A stretch of DNA of 30,295 bases from Akkermansiaceae bacterium UBA6138 (GCA_002422425.1 DIVG01000035.1:1-30295), one strand, 5' to 3'; positions 1 through 9,146 are shown, counted from the stretch's first letter. The notes: generated by a model from the sequence alone, not told the origin. Numbers and translations: made by a program.

Positions 1-773
1 AGCCCGCTGACCTGTATTCTCGCACGGTAGAGCCCCGCCGCCTGACGATAGCCTCCGTCGGGTCTCAGGTAGCTGAGCTCGTGCCCTGCCCAGAGGAGCG
101 TGCGGATTTTTTCGGTGAAACCAATGGCATCAAGTTCCTTGCGCTTTTCCGCGTTGTGCCAGTCGATTGCGAGGGCGTCGCGACGGCTCTTCGTTTCGAA
201 GGGCTCGGTGTCGGGAAAGGCGAGATCGACGATCTCGGCCGCCGCCGTCAGGTATTTCTACACATGTGAGGGTGAAAGGGAGAGTTCACTGCCGAGCCGC
301 TCGAAGCCGTGCCAGTCGGGGTCTTCCGTAAATGCCCCCGGCGCGCGGGTGTCGTAGTGGACCCCGAGGAGATCGTAGACGGTATGGGCATACTCGTCGC
401 GACTGAGCCGGTAATGCGAGACCGGAGCCCTCGCCGCCATGCGCGCGGCTTCGCCTTCCCGAATGCGGTCGGAAAGCCATTCCATGACGGCGTCTGCTTC
501 TTCAGAAGAAGGTTGCCTTTCCTCCTCGGGCGGCATTTCGCCGGCCCCCATTCTCGTGATCACTTCGAACCATAACTCCGCATCGTGACCGCCGGCGAAA
601 TTCCGCGAAAGGGTATCGATACGAAATTCTCCCTTTTGTTTTTCCGGCCCGTGGCAGCCCAGGCAATGCTCGCGAAAGAAGGGTTCGACCGTTTTGGCAA
701 AGTCGGACGACTGCGCCCGTATCACAGAGGGCAGGCCGAGGAGAAAAAAGAAGACGGAAACCAATCGCAACAT
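1..773 (-). pseudogene. PSCyt1/DUF1587/DUF1592 secreted protein, 5' part, broken by in-frame amber
   Basis: The ATG at 773 opens a protein with a signal peptide (residues 1-20, ending VIRA). A cytochrome-c-like PSCyt1 motif follows (C37-L-G-C40-H41, then GPEKQKGEFRID), with a DUF1587-type segment near residue 117 (YRLSRDEYAHTVYDLLGV). At 258-260 the frame hits TAG after residue 171 (SLSPSHV). The same frame then stays open for 85 codons to the window edge and still reads like the family: KYLTAAAEIVDLAFPD directly after the stop, GLYRARIQVSG at the edge. One substitution (for example GAG to TAG, giving HVEKYL) explains the break. The family is a large secreted Planctomycete/Verrucomicrobia protein of uncertain function, often paired with DUF1552. 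The C-terminal DUF1592/1588/1585 part lies outside. It could be a real nonsense mutation or a sequencing error. Confidence 0.82.
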
Positions 774-875
774 GGGGGAAGCCGTTAAACTGACGGAAAA
801 CCTCCATCCTGTCGCTACCGAATTTGCGCCGTCCGACCGGGCTCGTCAGCATCCAGTATCGCCCGTCTGCCTCGC

Positions 876-3398
876 TCACTTTTTCTCCACCGGCGGCACC
901 ACTTCGACAGTGACGGGGAATGAATAAGTCGCAAATTGCTGGCTGCGCTCTTTGGCCCTGGCCTCTATCGCTGACGCTGATTTGACCGCGGCCTCTTCGA
1001 CTTGCGCAAGTTGTTGCAGTTTCGACTCCGATACCTGCACGTCCTCTTTTGCCGCATCGACGTCACTCTGGGCGACAGTAAGCATCTCTTTCATCGCGGT
1101 GCGGGCGTCGTCGTCGGCAGCTCCGGCTTCGTGTTGTTTTATCTCGGTGAGAGTCTTCTCAGCGGCAGTGAGGATGGCCTTTGCTTTTGTGACTTCGCTG
1201 GTGAGGGGCTCTTTGAGTCCTTTGAGCCGGTTCACTTCGTCCAGGGCCGCCTCGGCAGCGGCGGGATTCTGCCGATACTTCGCGTTACCGACGCCTTGCA
1301 GAATAAACTGATACCGCCCCGGCGTCAGGGCAAAATTCCCGCCGGGAGTGAACGCCATCTTGATGACGCCGGTTTTCTCTTGTTCGCCCAGCGTGGTTGT
1401 CGGTGCTCCCCGGTAGAGACCGGGAAAGCCATGCACGTTCACCGCGAGACTGCCGACGCGGGTGCCGGTCTCAGTGAGTTTGATCGGAAACTCGATGGTT
1501 TGCCCCATTTGAACGGACCAGACTTTATCTTCCGCGAGTTCGATCCGGGTCGGCTCGACTTCCTGATCGAGCACCGAGAGCACGGTCTCGAGGTCGAGCC
1601 GCGAGCGGACCTGGGCCTGATTGCCGAAGACTCGCTTTCCCCAGATGATGGAGGCGGGCCGGGCGTCGCGCCCGAGTTCGGTCTCGCCCGCTTTGGCCGT
1701 GCCGGCGATCGTGATCGGCCCCGTCCACGCCGCCGCATCAGGCGATGCCCAGAGAGTGAGGAATCCCTGGCTGCTCGATCCGCTGAGGACAAGCGGCTTA
1801 GCGGTAACTCCGGCGGGAAGCCCTTGCGCCGTCACGGTGATGTCGCCCTCGAAGCCGTCGCGGCGGAAGGCGATGACGCGATAGATGACCGAACCTCCGC
1901 GACGCAGCAGGGGCGCGGCAGGGAAGGCGTCGTTATTGATCGTCTTGGCGAACTCGGTCCCGGTGATGAGTTCAAAATCGTGCTGCGCCTCGCGCACCGC
2001 GAGCCGGTAGAGGTGCGCGGCGCTGCCTCCTCCGCTCTGATTCGCAAGAGTGATGCGGTAGTCGGCATCGGCGTCGGGCACGAGACTGAGCGCGGGATCG
2101 AGCGAGTCGGCGTTGAGGTCGTCGAGACTTTCCTGATTGAAAAACGAAGGCAGGTCGTCATTCGACGCGACCTTCGCGAAGATCTCCTTGCCGGCGGCGT
2201 CTTTCGTGATTTTCTCCACCGTCACGGCCGGGTCGGCGACGACGCCGAGGCGATGGCAAATGACATCGATCCAATAGGTCGTGCCCTTCTTCAGGCTGAC
2301 GCGGAAGTGATCGACATCGCCGGGGACGTCGAAGCGTCCGGCGATCTCGGCGGGGACGGGCACAGTCTGGATCTCGCTTTTGGTGTCCTCTTCCACGACG
2401 GGCGCGGTGGCAAAGCCGATGCGGGCAGGGTTCGCTCCCTCGAGGGTGTGCTCGAAGGCGGGGATCATGCTCTGGCGCGGGATCGCCGGACTGAAGCTCG
2501 CCGCCACCGTCGCGGTGGCGGGGACTTCGAGACTCACTTCGAGCGTCTCGAGCGGCTTGCCTTTGACCGACCAGTTTTCGCCGAGTGATCCGTTGGGGAG
2601 GTTGCGTCCGAAAAAGGTGAAGGTCCGCTTTTGCCCCGGCTCTCCGGCGGGGGGAAAGACGAAATCGACGTGCGGGCCGCGTCCGAGGCGAAGGTGATAG
2701 AAAAACTCGCGTCCGCCGCCGTAGAGGGCGTCGCTCAGGGAGACAAAATAATCGCCGTCCGCCGGCGGAGTGAAGTCGATGAAAGGATCGCGACCGAAGT
2801 GGTGGCGGCTGTTCTCGAGTTCGCGTCCACCCGCGTCGTAGACGGCCATGAGGACGTCGCCCTTCGCATCGATGCGTTCGGCGAGCACTTCGAGGAGGAG
2901 ACGCGCGCCCTTTTTCCCGCTGAAGCGATACCAGTCGAAGCGCCCCGCATCGAGCGTGCCGAGGACGCCGCTGCCGACTTCGAGCGGTAACGCCTTTTCC
3001 GCGGTGGAGTGGTCTCCCGTCTCCGTGATTTCGGCTGACCCTGACGGAAACACCACAAAGGGCCGCGCTGTCGAGAGTCCGAAGTAACCGAGTGACCGCA
3101 CCTCGTAGACACCGGGCTCGACTTCGGAGGGAATGGTCACGGTGAAACGCCCCTCGGCCGGACGCGGGGTAGGGTAAAAGTCGTCGGCCGGCAGCATCAC
3201 GGGTGCGGCGGTGATCTTGGGATGGGAAAAACGCAGGGTCTTTGCTCCCTCGAGTTCCTTGCCTGTCGTCGTCATTTCAAAAGTCGTTCCGACCCTCGCG
3301 ACGGCGGGGGCGACGGTGAGGAGATCGGGATTCGGCATGAAGGCGAAACCCGGAAGCGGAGCGAGAGAAAGGCAGGCGGCGGCGAGGAAAGCTCTCAT
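876..3398 (-). CDS. Secreted PPC-domain protein with C-terminal coiled coil
   Basis: An 840-residue exported protein of unknown precise function. The ATG at 3398 is chosen because it directly precedes a clean signal peptide (MRAFLAAACLSLAPLPGFA). A TTG at 3428 would add ten residues ahead of it. A first Ig-like region is followed by a PPC (bacterial pre-peptidase C-terminal) domain at about 129-240 (AGRFDWYRFSGKKGARLLLEV). A second PPC-like domain lies at about 350-475 (DVDHFRVSLKKGTTYWIDV). Further beta-rich repeats follow. The C-terminal stretch, about 725-815, is Ala/Glu/Lys-rich and predicted helical or coiled coil, before a last strand (TYSFPVTVEVVPP). It is the third gene of the DUF1501-DUF1549 operon, 63 bp after the DUF1549 stop. 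PPC domains usually serve in secreted-protein folding or carbohydrate/protein contact. No catalytic motif is visible. Confidence 0.85.
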   Translation of the reverse strand: MRAFLAAACLSLAPLPGFAFMPNPDLLTVAPAVARVGTTFEMTTTGKELEGAKTLRFSHPKITAAPVMLPADDFYPTPRPAEGRFTVTIPSEVEPGVYEVRSLGYFGLSTARPFVVFPSGSAEITETGDHSTAEKALPLEVGSGVLGTLDAGRFDWYRFSGKKGARLLLEVLAERIDAKGDVLMAVYDAGGRELENSRHHFGRDPFIDFTPPADGDYFVSLSDALYGGGREFFYHLRLGRGPHVDFVFPPAGEPGQKRTFTFFGRNLPNGSLGENWSVKGKPLETLEVSLEVPATATVAASFSPAIPRQSMIPAFEHTLEGANPARIGFATAPVVEEDTKSEIQTVPVPAEIAGRFDVPGDVDHFRVSLKKGTTYWIDVICHRLGVVADPAVTVEKITKDAAGKEIFAKVASNDDLPSFFNQESLDDLNADSLDPALSLVPDADADYRITLANQSGGGSAAHLYRLAVREAQHDFELITGTEFAKTINNDAFPAAPLLRRGGSVIYRVIAFRRDGFEGDITVTAQGLPAGVTAKPLVLSGSSSQGFLTLWASPDAAAWTGPITIAGTAKAGETELGRDARPASIIWGKRVFGNQAQVRSRLDLETVLSVLDQEVEPTRIELAEDKVWSVQMGQTIEFPIKLTETGTRVGSLAVNVHGFPGLYRGAPTTTLGEQEKTGVIKMAFTPGGNFALTPGRYQFILQGVGNAKYRQNPAAAEAALDEVNRLKGLKEPLTSEVTKAKAILTAAEKTLTEIKQHEAGAADDDARTAMKEMLTVAQSDVDAAKEDVQVSESKLQQLAQVEEAAVKSASAIEARAKERSQQFATYSFPVTVEVVPPVEKK

Positions 3399-3461
3399 CG
3401 AATAGCGGGGTGTCAGGGAGTCGGGCAAACAGGGCGGAGTCGGTCACCTGTTGTTCTCGAC

Positions 3462-5966
3462 TTAGCGATTGAACATGAATTCCTTCGTGTTGAGGATGAC
3501 CCAGACGATGTCCTCAAAGGCTTCTTTCTCGGCCTGCTCTTTCGAGAGCTTCGCCGGGTCGGCGGCGGAAAGGTCGCGTTTTTTCTTCAGGTGGGCGAGG
3601 GCGATGGAGAGCTCGTTCGGGTCGGGCTGGCGCGAGAGGGCGCGAAGGTAGAGTTCGGCGAGGCGGTCTTCGTCGGTGCGGTCGGTCGCCTTGGCGAGGG
3701 TCGCGGCGCGACCGTTCGCGGCGGTGAGCTTGGCCTGGATCGTGTCCGAGTTGAGGAGGTGGAGGCTCTGCCCGAGATTGGCCTCGCCGGTGCGTTCGCA
3801 TTCGCAGGCGGTGTCCATCGAGGGACGGCCGAACATCATGAGAAATTCGGACTCGAGCGTGCCGCGCTCGTTGGGCAGGGCGATCGCGCGGACGGCCTGG
3901 GGCTGGCGGGTGAAGGAATTTGCCGCGCCGGTGACATCGTTGACCGAGTCGAGGAGGACTTCGGCCTGGAGTCGCTTCGGGTAATAGCGGGCGTAGTTCT
4001 GCTCGTCCCCGGCGTTCTGCTCGTTCGGATCGCCGCTCATCTGATAGGTGCGGCTGTTCGTGATCGTGCGGATGAGTTGCTTGAGGTCGAAGCCGCTCGC
4101 GACGAAGGTATTCGCAAGTTCGTCGAAGAGCGCGGGGTGGGTCGCCGGATTGGTCGGGCGGATGTCATCTTCGGGCTCGACGAGGCCGCGGCTGAAGAAG
4201 TGTTTCCAGTAGCGGTTCACGAGCATCTTCGCGAAGTAGGGATTTTCTTTCGCGCGCATCCACTGGGCGAGGTGGGTGCGGGGATCCTGCGTCTCGGGGA
4301 TCTCAAGCGGGGCGGCGGCGCCGAGGAGTTGCGGCTTCAGCTTTTCCTTCGTCCCGGGATGTTCCACGAGGGCGGCCTTCTCCGCGTGAAAGTAGATATC
4401 CTCTTCGGGCAGTTTGGGGATGCCCTTCTTTTCCAGGGTCGAGAAAAAGGCGGTGAAGGCGAAGTAGTCATTCTGGCTCCACTGCTCGTAGGGGTGGTGG
4501 TGGCACTGGGCGCACTGCATGCGGATGCCGAGGAAGACCTGGGCGATGTTCTCCATGCGCTCCTTGCCATCGACGACGACGCGATACCAGTTCACGGCGG
4601 GATTCTCGATGGACTTGCCGGTCGCGAGGATGAGATCCGAGACAAAGGCGTCGTAGGGTTTGTTCTCGTTCAGGCTGCTGCGGATCCAGGCGTGAAAGGC
4701 GTGGGAGTCCCGCGCGATCCACTCGACTCCGGTGTCGACCTTGTTCCGCAGGATGCCGGCCCATTTCCCCGCGAAATAGTCGGCGTAGTCGGTTGAATCG
4801 AGGAGCGCGTCGATTTTTTTGGCGCGTTTGTCAGGCTCGGTCGAGGCGAGAAAGGCATTCGTCTCGTCAAGGGTGGGGAGGCGGCCGGCGATGTCGAGGG
4901 TGACGCGGCGGAGGAAGATGTTGTCGGAGGTGCCGCCCGAGGGCGGGATGCCCATGAGGCCCAGTTGGGCGAAGACGTGTTTGTCGATGAAGTTCGCTGC
5001 CTCGGGGAGAGCGGTGAGCTGACCGCCTAGCGGGATCATTGCGGTGAAGGTGTCGATGTGCTCCTGGAATCGCACGAGCACGGCAGTGCTGCCGGAGCGT
5101 TCGGAAAAGGTGACGAGTCCGGTCTCGGCGGCGGTGGCTCTCTCGGGCTGATTTGCCTCGTACTGGGCGACACGGGTGATGTCGCGGACGCTTCCGTCGC
5201 TGAAGGTGGCGGTCACGACGAGCTGCTGGGTGCTCTTTGATGTCGTCACAATGTTTTTCGGGAAGACTTCGATGCGCTCGACGGTGGCCTCGTTTTCCTC
5301 GCGGAAGACGACTCCATCCTCGATCCAGCTCAGGATCTTGCGGTAGTCTTCGGATCCTTTTTTGAGCCGGGCGCCGCCTTCGTGCGGGAGCTCGCCGCTC
5401 GCTTTCATCAGGAGCATGCTATTTTCCGGTGCCGAGGGCGAGACGCGACGCCCGCGCGAGTAACGCACGATGTTGTCGTAATCGCTCGCCGGTTCATAGC
5501 CGAGGAGGGAGAGCTGGAATCCGTTTTGACCCGAGGCCTTGGCGTGACAGCCGCCCGCGTTGCAGTGGTTGCGGGTGAAGACGGGGACGACGTCGTTGGT
5601 GAAGCTGACGGGCTGCGGTTTGGCAAAGTCGAGGACCGAGACGGCAATCTTGAGCGGGGCTGCGCCCTCACCCGGCTGAGTCGCGACGAGAGTGGCTTCG
5701 CCTTCGCCGAGGGGAACGAGGTAGCCGGTCGAGTCGATCGCGGCGATGCCGACCGGCTCCAGCGTGAACTGCACTTCGCGGGTGCGGTCGCGGTCTTTGC
5801 CTTCCATTACGAGAACCTGGGTGCGGGCATCGGGCCCTTTCAGGACGATGGGTCCGGCCCCGGCTCCGGTGCGGAGGGTCAGCTCGGCGGCATGAGTCAC
5901 GATCGATGCCCCAAGGAGCCCGGCGATGAGTGTGATCGCGGAAAGAAGGCGGGGGAAAGCACGCAT
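3462..5966 (-). CDS. Secreted BIG2/PSCyt/DUF1549/DUF1553 protein
   Basis: An 834-residue exported protein of the Planctomycete-type DUF1549/DUF1553 family. The frame is open further upstream, but only as a shadow of the DUF1501 gene. The ATG at 5966 starts a signal peptide (MRAFPRLLSAITLIAGLLGA) four bases after the DUF1501 stop. Order: an Ig-like BIG2-type region (about 28-112); a cytochrome-like segment with C135-x4-C140-H141 (CNAGGCHAKASGQNGF); a second Ig-like region (about 228-310); DUF1549 (about 322-500) containing C485-x2-C488-H489 (CAQCHHHPYEQW); DUF1553 (about 565-815, NPYFAKMLVNRYWKHFFSRGL). The CxxCH in DUF1549 is a typical haem c motif; the first motif has a longer spacing. Function is not established. 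Co-occurrence with DUF1501 is a known genomic association in PVC bacteria, and a periplasmic or surface role is inferred. Confidence 0.9.
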   Translation of the reverse strand: MRAFPRLLSAITLIAGLLGASIVTHAAELTLRTGAGAGPIVLKGPDARTQVLVMEGKDRDRTREVQFTLEPVGIAAIDSTGYLVPLGEGEATLVATQPGEGAAPLKIAVSVLDFAKPQPVSFTNDVVPVFTRNHCNAGGCHAKASGQNGFQLSLLGYEPASDYDNIVRYSRGRRVSPSAPENSMLLMKASGELPHEGGARLKKGSEDYRKILSWIEDGVVFREENEATVERIEVFPKNIVTTSKSTQQLVVTATFSDGSVRDITRVAQYEANQPERATAAETGLVTFSERSGSTAVLVRFQEHIDTFTAMIPLGGQLTALPEAANFIDKHVFAQLGLMGIPPSGGTSDNIFLRRVTLDIAGRLPTLDETNAFLASTEPDKRAKKIDALLDSTDYADYFAGKWAGILRNKVDTGVEWIARDSHAFHAWIRSSLNENKPYDAFVSDLILATGKSIENPAVNWYRVVVDGKERMENIAQVFLGIRMQCAQCHHHPYEQWSQNDYFAFTAFFSTLEKKGIPKLPEEDIYFHAEKAALVEHPGTKEKLKPQLLGAAAPLEIPETQDPRTHLAQWMRAKENPYFAKMLVNRYWKHFFSRGLVEPEDDIRPTNPATHPALFDELANTFVASGFDLKQLIRTITNSRTYQMSGDPNEQNAGDEQNYARYYPKRLQAEVLLDSVNDVTGAANSFTRQPQAVRAIALPNERGTLESEFLMMFGRPSMDTACECERTGEANLGQSLHLLNSDTIQAKLTAANGRAATLAKATDRTDEDRLAELYLRALSRQPDPNELSIALAHLKKKRDLSAADPAKLSKEQAEKEAFEDIVWVILNTKEFMFNR

Positions 5967-5970
5967 GGGA

Positions 5971-7401
5971 TCAAGCGGTGGCGGCGAGTTCCTCAATCGG
6001 CTTGCCCGAGGGCAGGATCTGCATGGGGAGCCCTTCGAGATTCTTGAGATACTCATTGTAGTCGATCCCGAGATGGCAATAGACGGTGGCCCAGAGATCG
6101 TTCGGCACCATGATGCGTTCGGTCGGGTTTTCCCCTTTCGCGTCGGTCGCGCCGATGATCTGACCCATGCGCGCCCCGCCGCCCGAGACAAGTACGGACA
6201 TGGCCTTGGGCCAGTGATCGCGACCGGGCTGCATGACCTTCGAGGTGTTGCCGCGCTGTGTGTTGATCTTCGGGGTGTGGCCGAAGTCACTCGCGACGAC
6301 GAGCATGACCTTCTGATCGAGGCCGCGGGCGTAGAGGTCCTCGATGAGAGCGGAGAGCGCCTGGTCGTACATCGGCATGCGCCACCTGCAGTCTGCGAAG
6401 ATGTCGCAATTGACGGCGTGCGAGTCCCAGTTGAAGGCGCAGTTTGAGGGGACCGGTTTGCCGGGAGTGGGATTTTCCCAGACGACGGTGACAAAGCGAC
6501 TTCCCGCCTCGACAAGGCGACGGGCCATGAGACCACGCTGGCCGTAGGCGTGGCGGCCGTAGCGGTCGCGCACCTTGTCGGTTTCTTTGCCGAGGTCAAA
6601 GGCGGAGCGGACCTGATCGCTCGTGAGCATCTCCATGGCCTGGACGTTAAAGGAGTCCATCGCGTCCATGATGCCGCTCTTGTCGACATCGCGGCGGAGA
6701 CGATCCATCCCGTTGAGCATCGCGAGTCTGTCGTCGAGGCGCGTTTCCATCTCCTGCTTCACCCCGATGTTGTCGACTTTGAAAGCCGGATCGCTCGGAT
6801 CACCGGCGACAACGAAGGGTGCCTGAGAGGCCCCGAGATAAGCGGGGCCGAGGGCGAAGGTATCAATGCCCTGGCGTCCGCGATCGACCGCGGCGACACA
6901 GGGCGGCATGCCATTGCCTCCGTTGCCGAGGACCTGCTTCACGATGCTGGAGACGGCGGGAGCGTCATTGACCGTGCCGGTCGGGGTCTTCGGCGCGCGA
7001 CCCGTCATCATGCGTTTGTGGGCTCCGCCGTGGTCGGCGAACTCGTGCTGGATGGAGCGGATGATGGTGAATTTATCCGCGATCTTCGCGTGCATGGGGA
7101 GTAGTTCGCAGACCTCGATGCCGGATACATTGGTGCGGATCGGATTGAAGACACCGCGATACTCAATCGGCGCGCCGGGCTTCATGTCGTAGGTCTCCAT
7201 GTGCGGCATGCCGCCGGGGAGCCAGACGAAGATGACGGCCTTGTCGCTCGTTACGTGACCGTTCCCCCCGCTCGCGGCGATGGCCTCGTAGCGGAGGAGA
7301 TCACTGAGGCCGAGACCGGCCGCGCCGAGTCCGCCGATTTGAAGGAAGCTCCGCCGGGAAAGCGGTCCGGGGCAGAATTGCTTTGCGTATTGGGTGCTCA
7401 T
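5971..7401 (-). CDS. DUF1501 protein, Tat-exported, sulfatase-like fold
   Basis: A 476-residue protein of the DUF1501 family, related to the alkaline phosphatase/sulfatase superfamily. The ATG at 7401 precedes a Tat signal with the twin arginines R16-R17 (LSRRSFLQIGGLGAAGLGL), so export in folded state is likely. Family-typical segments are FVWLPGGMPHMETYDMKPGA, HEFADHGGAHKRMMTGR and SDFGHTPKIN near the C-terminus. The Asp/His-rich segments resemble metal-ligand positions of the superfamily, but no substrate is known for DUF1501 proteins. It is the first gene of the minus-strand operon; the DUF1549/DUF1553 gene begins four bases after its stop, so translational coupling is likely. The region upstream is shared with the divergent phosphoesterase gene. 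Confidence 0.92.
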   Translation of the reverse strand: MSTQYAKQFCPGPLSRRSFLQIGGLGAAGLGLSDLLRYEAIAASGGNGHVTSDKAVIFVWLPGGMPHMETYDMKPGAPIEYRGVFNPIRTNVSGIEVCELLPMHAKIADKFTIIRSIQHEFADHGGAHKRMMTGRAPKTPTGTVNDAPAVSSIVKQVLGNGGNGMPPCVAAVDRGRQGIDTFALGPAYLGASQAPFVVAGDPSDPAFKVDNIGVKQEMETRLDDRLAMLNGMDRLRRDVDKSGIMDAMDSFNVQAMEMLTSDQVRSAFDLGKETDKVRDRYGRHAYGQRGLMARRLVEAGSRFVTVVWENPTPGKPVPSNCAFNWDSHAVNCDIFADCRWRMPMYDQALSALIEDLYARGLDQKVMLVVASDFGHTPKINTQRGNTSKVMQPGRDHWPKAMSVLVSGGGARMGQIIGATDAKGENPTERIMVPNDLWATVYCHLGIDYNEYLKNLEGLPMQILPSGKPIEELAATA

Positions 7402-7482
7402 CGCAACGAAAGACTACCAGAGATCCATTCTTTTACCTTCACGGGAACGCGTGAGGAGTATCGCTCTTATGAGCTTGCCAGC

Positions 7483-7512
7483 GGGGAGCGAATTCGCCAC
7501 AAGTGGCTCCCC
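7483..7512 (+). promoter_or_regulatory. Hairpin abutting the phosphoesterase start codon
   Basis: A perfect 7-bp inverted repeat, GGGGAGC (7483-7489) and GCTCCCC (7506-7512), ends immediately before the ATG at 7513. The only Shine-Dalgarno-like stretch upstream (GGGGAG) lies in the left arm, so the structure could mask or reposition it. An alternative short hairpin, GCCA/TGGC with a 4-nt loop (7496-7507), competes with the right arm. The function is inference; the repeat itself is directly visible. Confidence 0.35.
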
Positions 7513-9072
7513 ATGATAAATTTTACCCGCTCCTCACTGATCTTTTTCACGCTCGGTCTCACCCTTTCCCCCGTGTTCGGTCAGAACGCCACCGGGATCG
7601 TCTATCATGATCTTAACGGGAACGGAACTCGCGACGAAGGGGAGCCGGGTCTGCCGGGGGTTTCCGTTTCGAATCAGCGCGAGATCGTGCAGACGGATGA
7701 GGCGGGTCGCTGGACTCTGCCGGTCGATGATGACACGATCTTCTTTGTCATCAAACCCCGCGACTGGATGACGCCGGTGAACAAGGATCAACTGCCGCAG
7801 TTTTACTACATCCACAAGCCGAACGGCTCGCCCGCCGACTATCGCTACGCCGGAGTCGCCCCGACCGGACGGCTCCCCGCCTCGATCGACTTTGCCCTGA
7901 GCCCCTCGAAGGAGAACGATCAGTTCAAGGCGATCTTTTTCGGCGATCCGCAGCCCTCCACGATCGAGCAGGTTAACTACATCGCTCACGATGTCATCGC
8001 CGAACTTGTCGGAACAGACGCGGCCTTCGGTGTGACCCTCGGCGACATCATGTTCGACAAGCTCGAGCTCTTTGAACCCTCGAACGCGAATGTCGCCCTC
8101 ATCGGGATCCCCTGGTACAACGTGATCGGGAATCACGACCTCAATTTCGAATCGACCAACGACGCCGATTCGGACGAGACTTTTCACCGGCACTTCGGGC
8201 CGAACTACTACAGCTTTGATCACGGCCCCGTCCACTTCATCGTCCTCGACGATGTCGAGTGGGGGCGCCGCAATGCCGAGGGGAAACTCACCTACGCGGG
8301 CGGGCTCGACGAGCGGCAGCTCACCTTTGTGAAAAACGACCTCGCTCTCGTGCCGCAGGAAAAGCTCGTCGTCCTGATGATGCACATCCCCCTGACAACC
8401 GTCGAGAACCGCACCGAACTCTACCGGCTCATTGAAAAGCGCCCCTACACCCTGTCCATCTCGGGTCATACGCACTGGCAGGCACACCAGTTCATCGGTG
8501 AAGAAGACGGATGGCAGGGGGAAAAGCCTCATCATCACATCGTCAACGTGACCGTCTGCGGGACTTGGTGGAAGGGCGAAAAAGACGAGCTCGGGATTCC
8601 CCATGCGACGATGCGTGACGGCGCGCCGAACGGCTACTCCATCATGAGCTTTGACGGCACGAAGCACACGCTCGATTTCAAAGCGGCGCGGCAGCCGGCC
8701 GACTACCAGTTCCACATCCACGCCCCCGACGAAATCAGGGCGGCCGACGCGGCGAACTCGCCCGTTTACGTGAATGTTTTCAATGGTTCAAAGGACTCCA
8801 CCGTGCGGATGCGATTGGGGAAGTCGGGTGAATGGATTCCTCTCGAAAAAGTCCTCGAAGAAGATCCCTACTATGTCGAAACCCGCAATCGGGAGATCGC
8901 CGCCAGGCCCGAAGCAACGAACCATCTCAATGGTCCGATCAAGTCGGATCACCTCTGGAAAGGATTTCTCCCCGCCGGCCCCGGAGCAGTCACGCATCTC
9001 ATCGAAGTCGAAGCGACCGATGCCTATGGACGCTTGTGGAAGGGTGAGCGGGTCATTCGGGTGCGGGAGTAG
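7513..9072 (+). CDS. Secreted calcineurin-like phosphoesterase with SdrD-B-like N-domain
   Basis: A 519-residue exported metallophosphoesterase. The ATG at 7513 gives a signal peptide ending near VFGQ; the frame is open upstream but without a better start. An SdrD-B/MetallophosN-like beta domain (about 27-130, YHDLNGNGTRDEGEPGLPGV) precedes the catalytic domain. Metallophosphoesterase motifs are in order: D145-P-Q147 (the second position is Gln instead of His, as is common in this subfamily), GD178IMFD, GNH208D, a His in MMHIP, and GHTH in ISGHTHWQ. The C-terminal beta domain corresponds to MetallophosC. It probably hydrolyses a phosphate mono- or diester outside the cytoplasm; the substrate is unknown. 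It is transcribed divergently from the DUF1501 operon and faces the nuclease-like gene at its 3' end. Confidence 0.9.
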   Translation: MINFTRSSLIFFTLGLTLSPVFGQNATGIVYHDLNGNGTRDEGEPGLPGVSVSNQREIVQTDEAGRWTLPVDDDTIFFVIKPRDWMTPVNKDQLPQFYYIHKPNGSPADYRYAGVAPTGRLPASIDFALSPSKENDQFKAIFFGDPQPSTIEQVNYIAHDVIAELVGTDAAFGVTLGDIMFDKLELFEPSNANVALIGIPWYNVIGNHDLNFESTNDADSDETFHRHFGPNYYSFDHGPVHFIVLDDVEWGRRNAEGKLTYAGGLDERQLTFVKNDLALVPQEKLVVLMMHIPLTTVENRTELYRLIEKRPYTLSISGHTHWQAHQFIGEEDGWQGEKPHHHIVNVTVCGTWWKGEKDELGIPHATMRDGAPNGYSIMSFDGTKHTLDFKAARQPADYQFHIHAPDEIRAADAANSPVYVNVFNGSKDSTVRMRLGKSGEWIPLEKVLEEDPYYVETRNREIAARPEATNHLNGPIKSDHLWKGFLPAGPGAVTHLIEVEATDAYGRLWKGERVIRVRE

Positions 9073-9146
9073 CGTTGGTAGTTTCCGCCCCCGGGGAGGC
9101 GCGATGGCAGTGCGGAGAACGCGTCAAACGGGCAATTCTCCTGCGA

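Noticed and set aside
261..268. CACATGTG palindrome next to the amber codon
   Set aside because: An 8-bp palindrome inside coding sequence is expected by chance and has no supporting context.
9114..9144. Imperfect inverted repeat GGAGAA/TTCTCC between convergent genes
   Set aside because: Six-bp stem with a 16-nt loop and no T-run; too weak to call a terminator.
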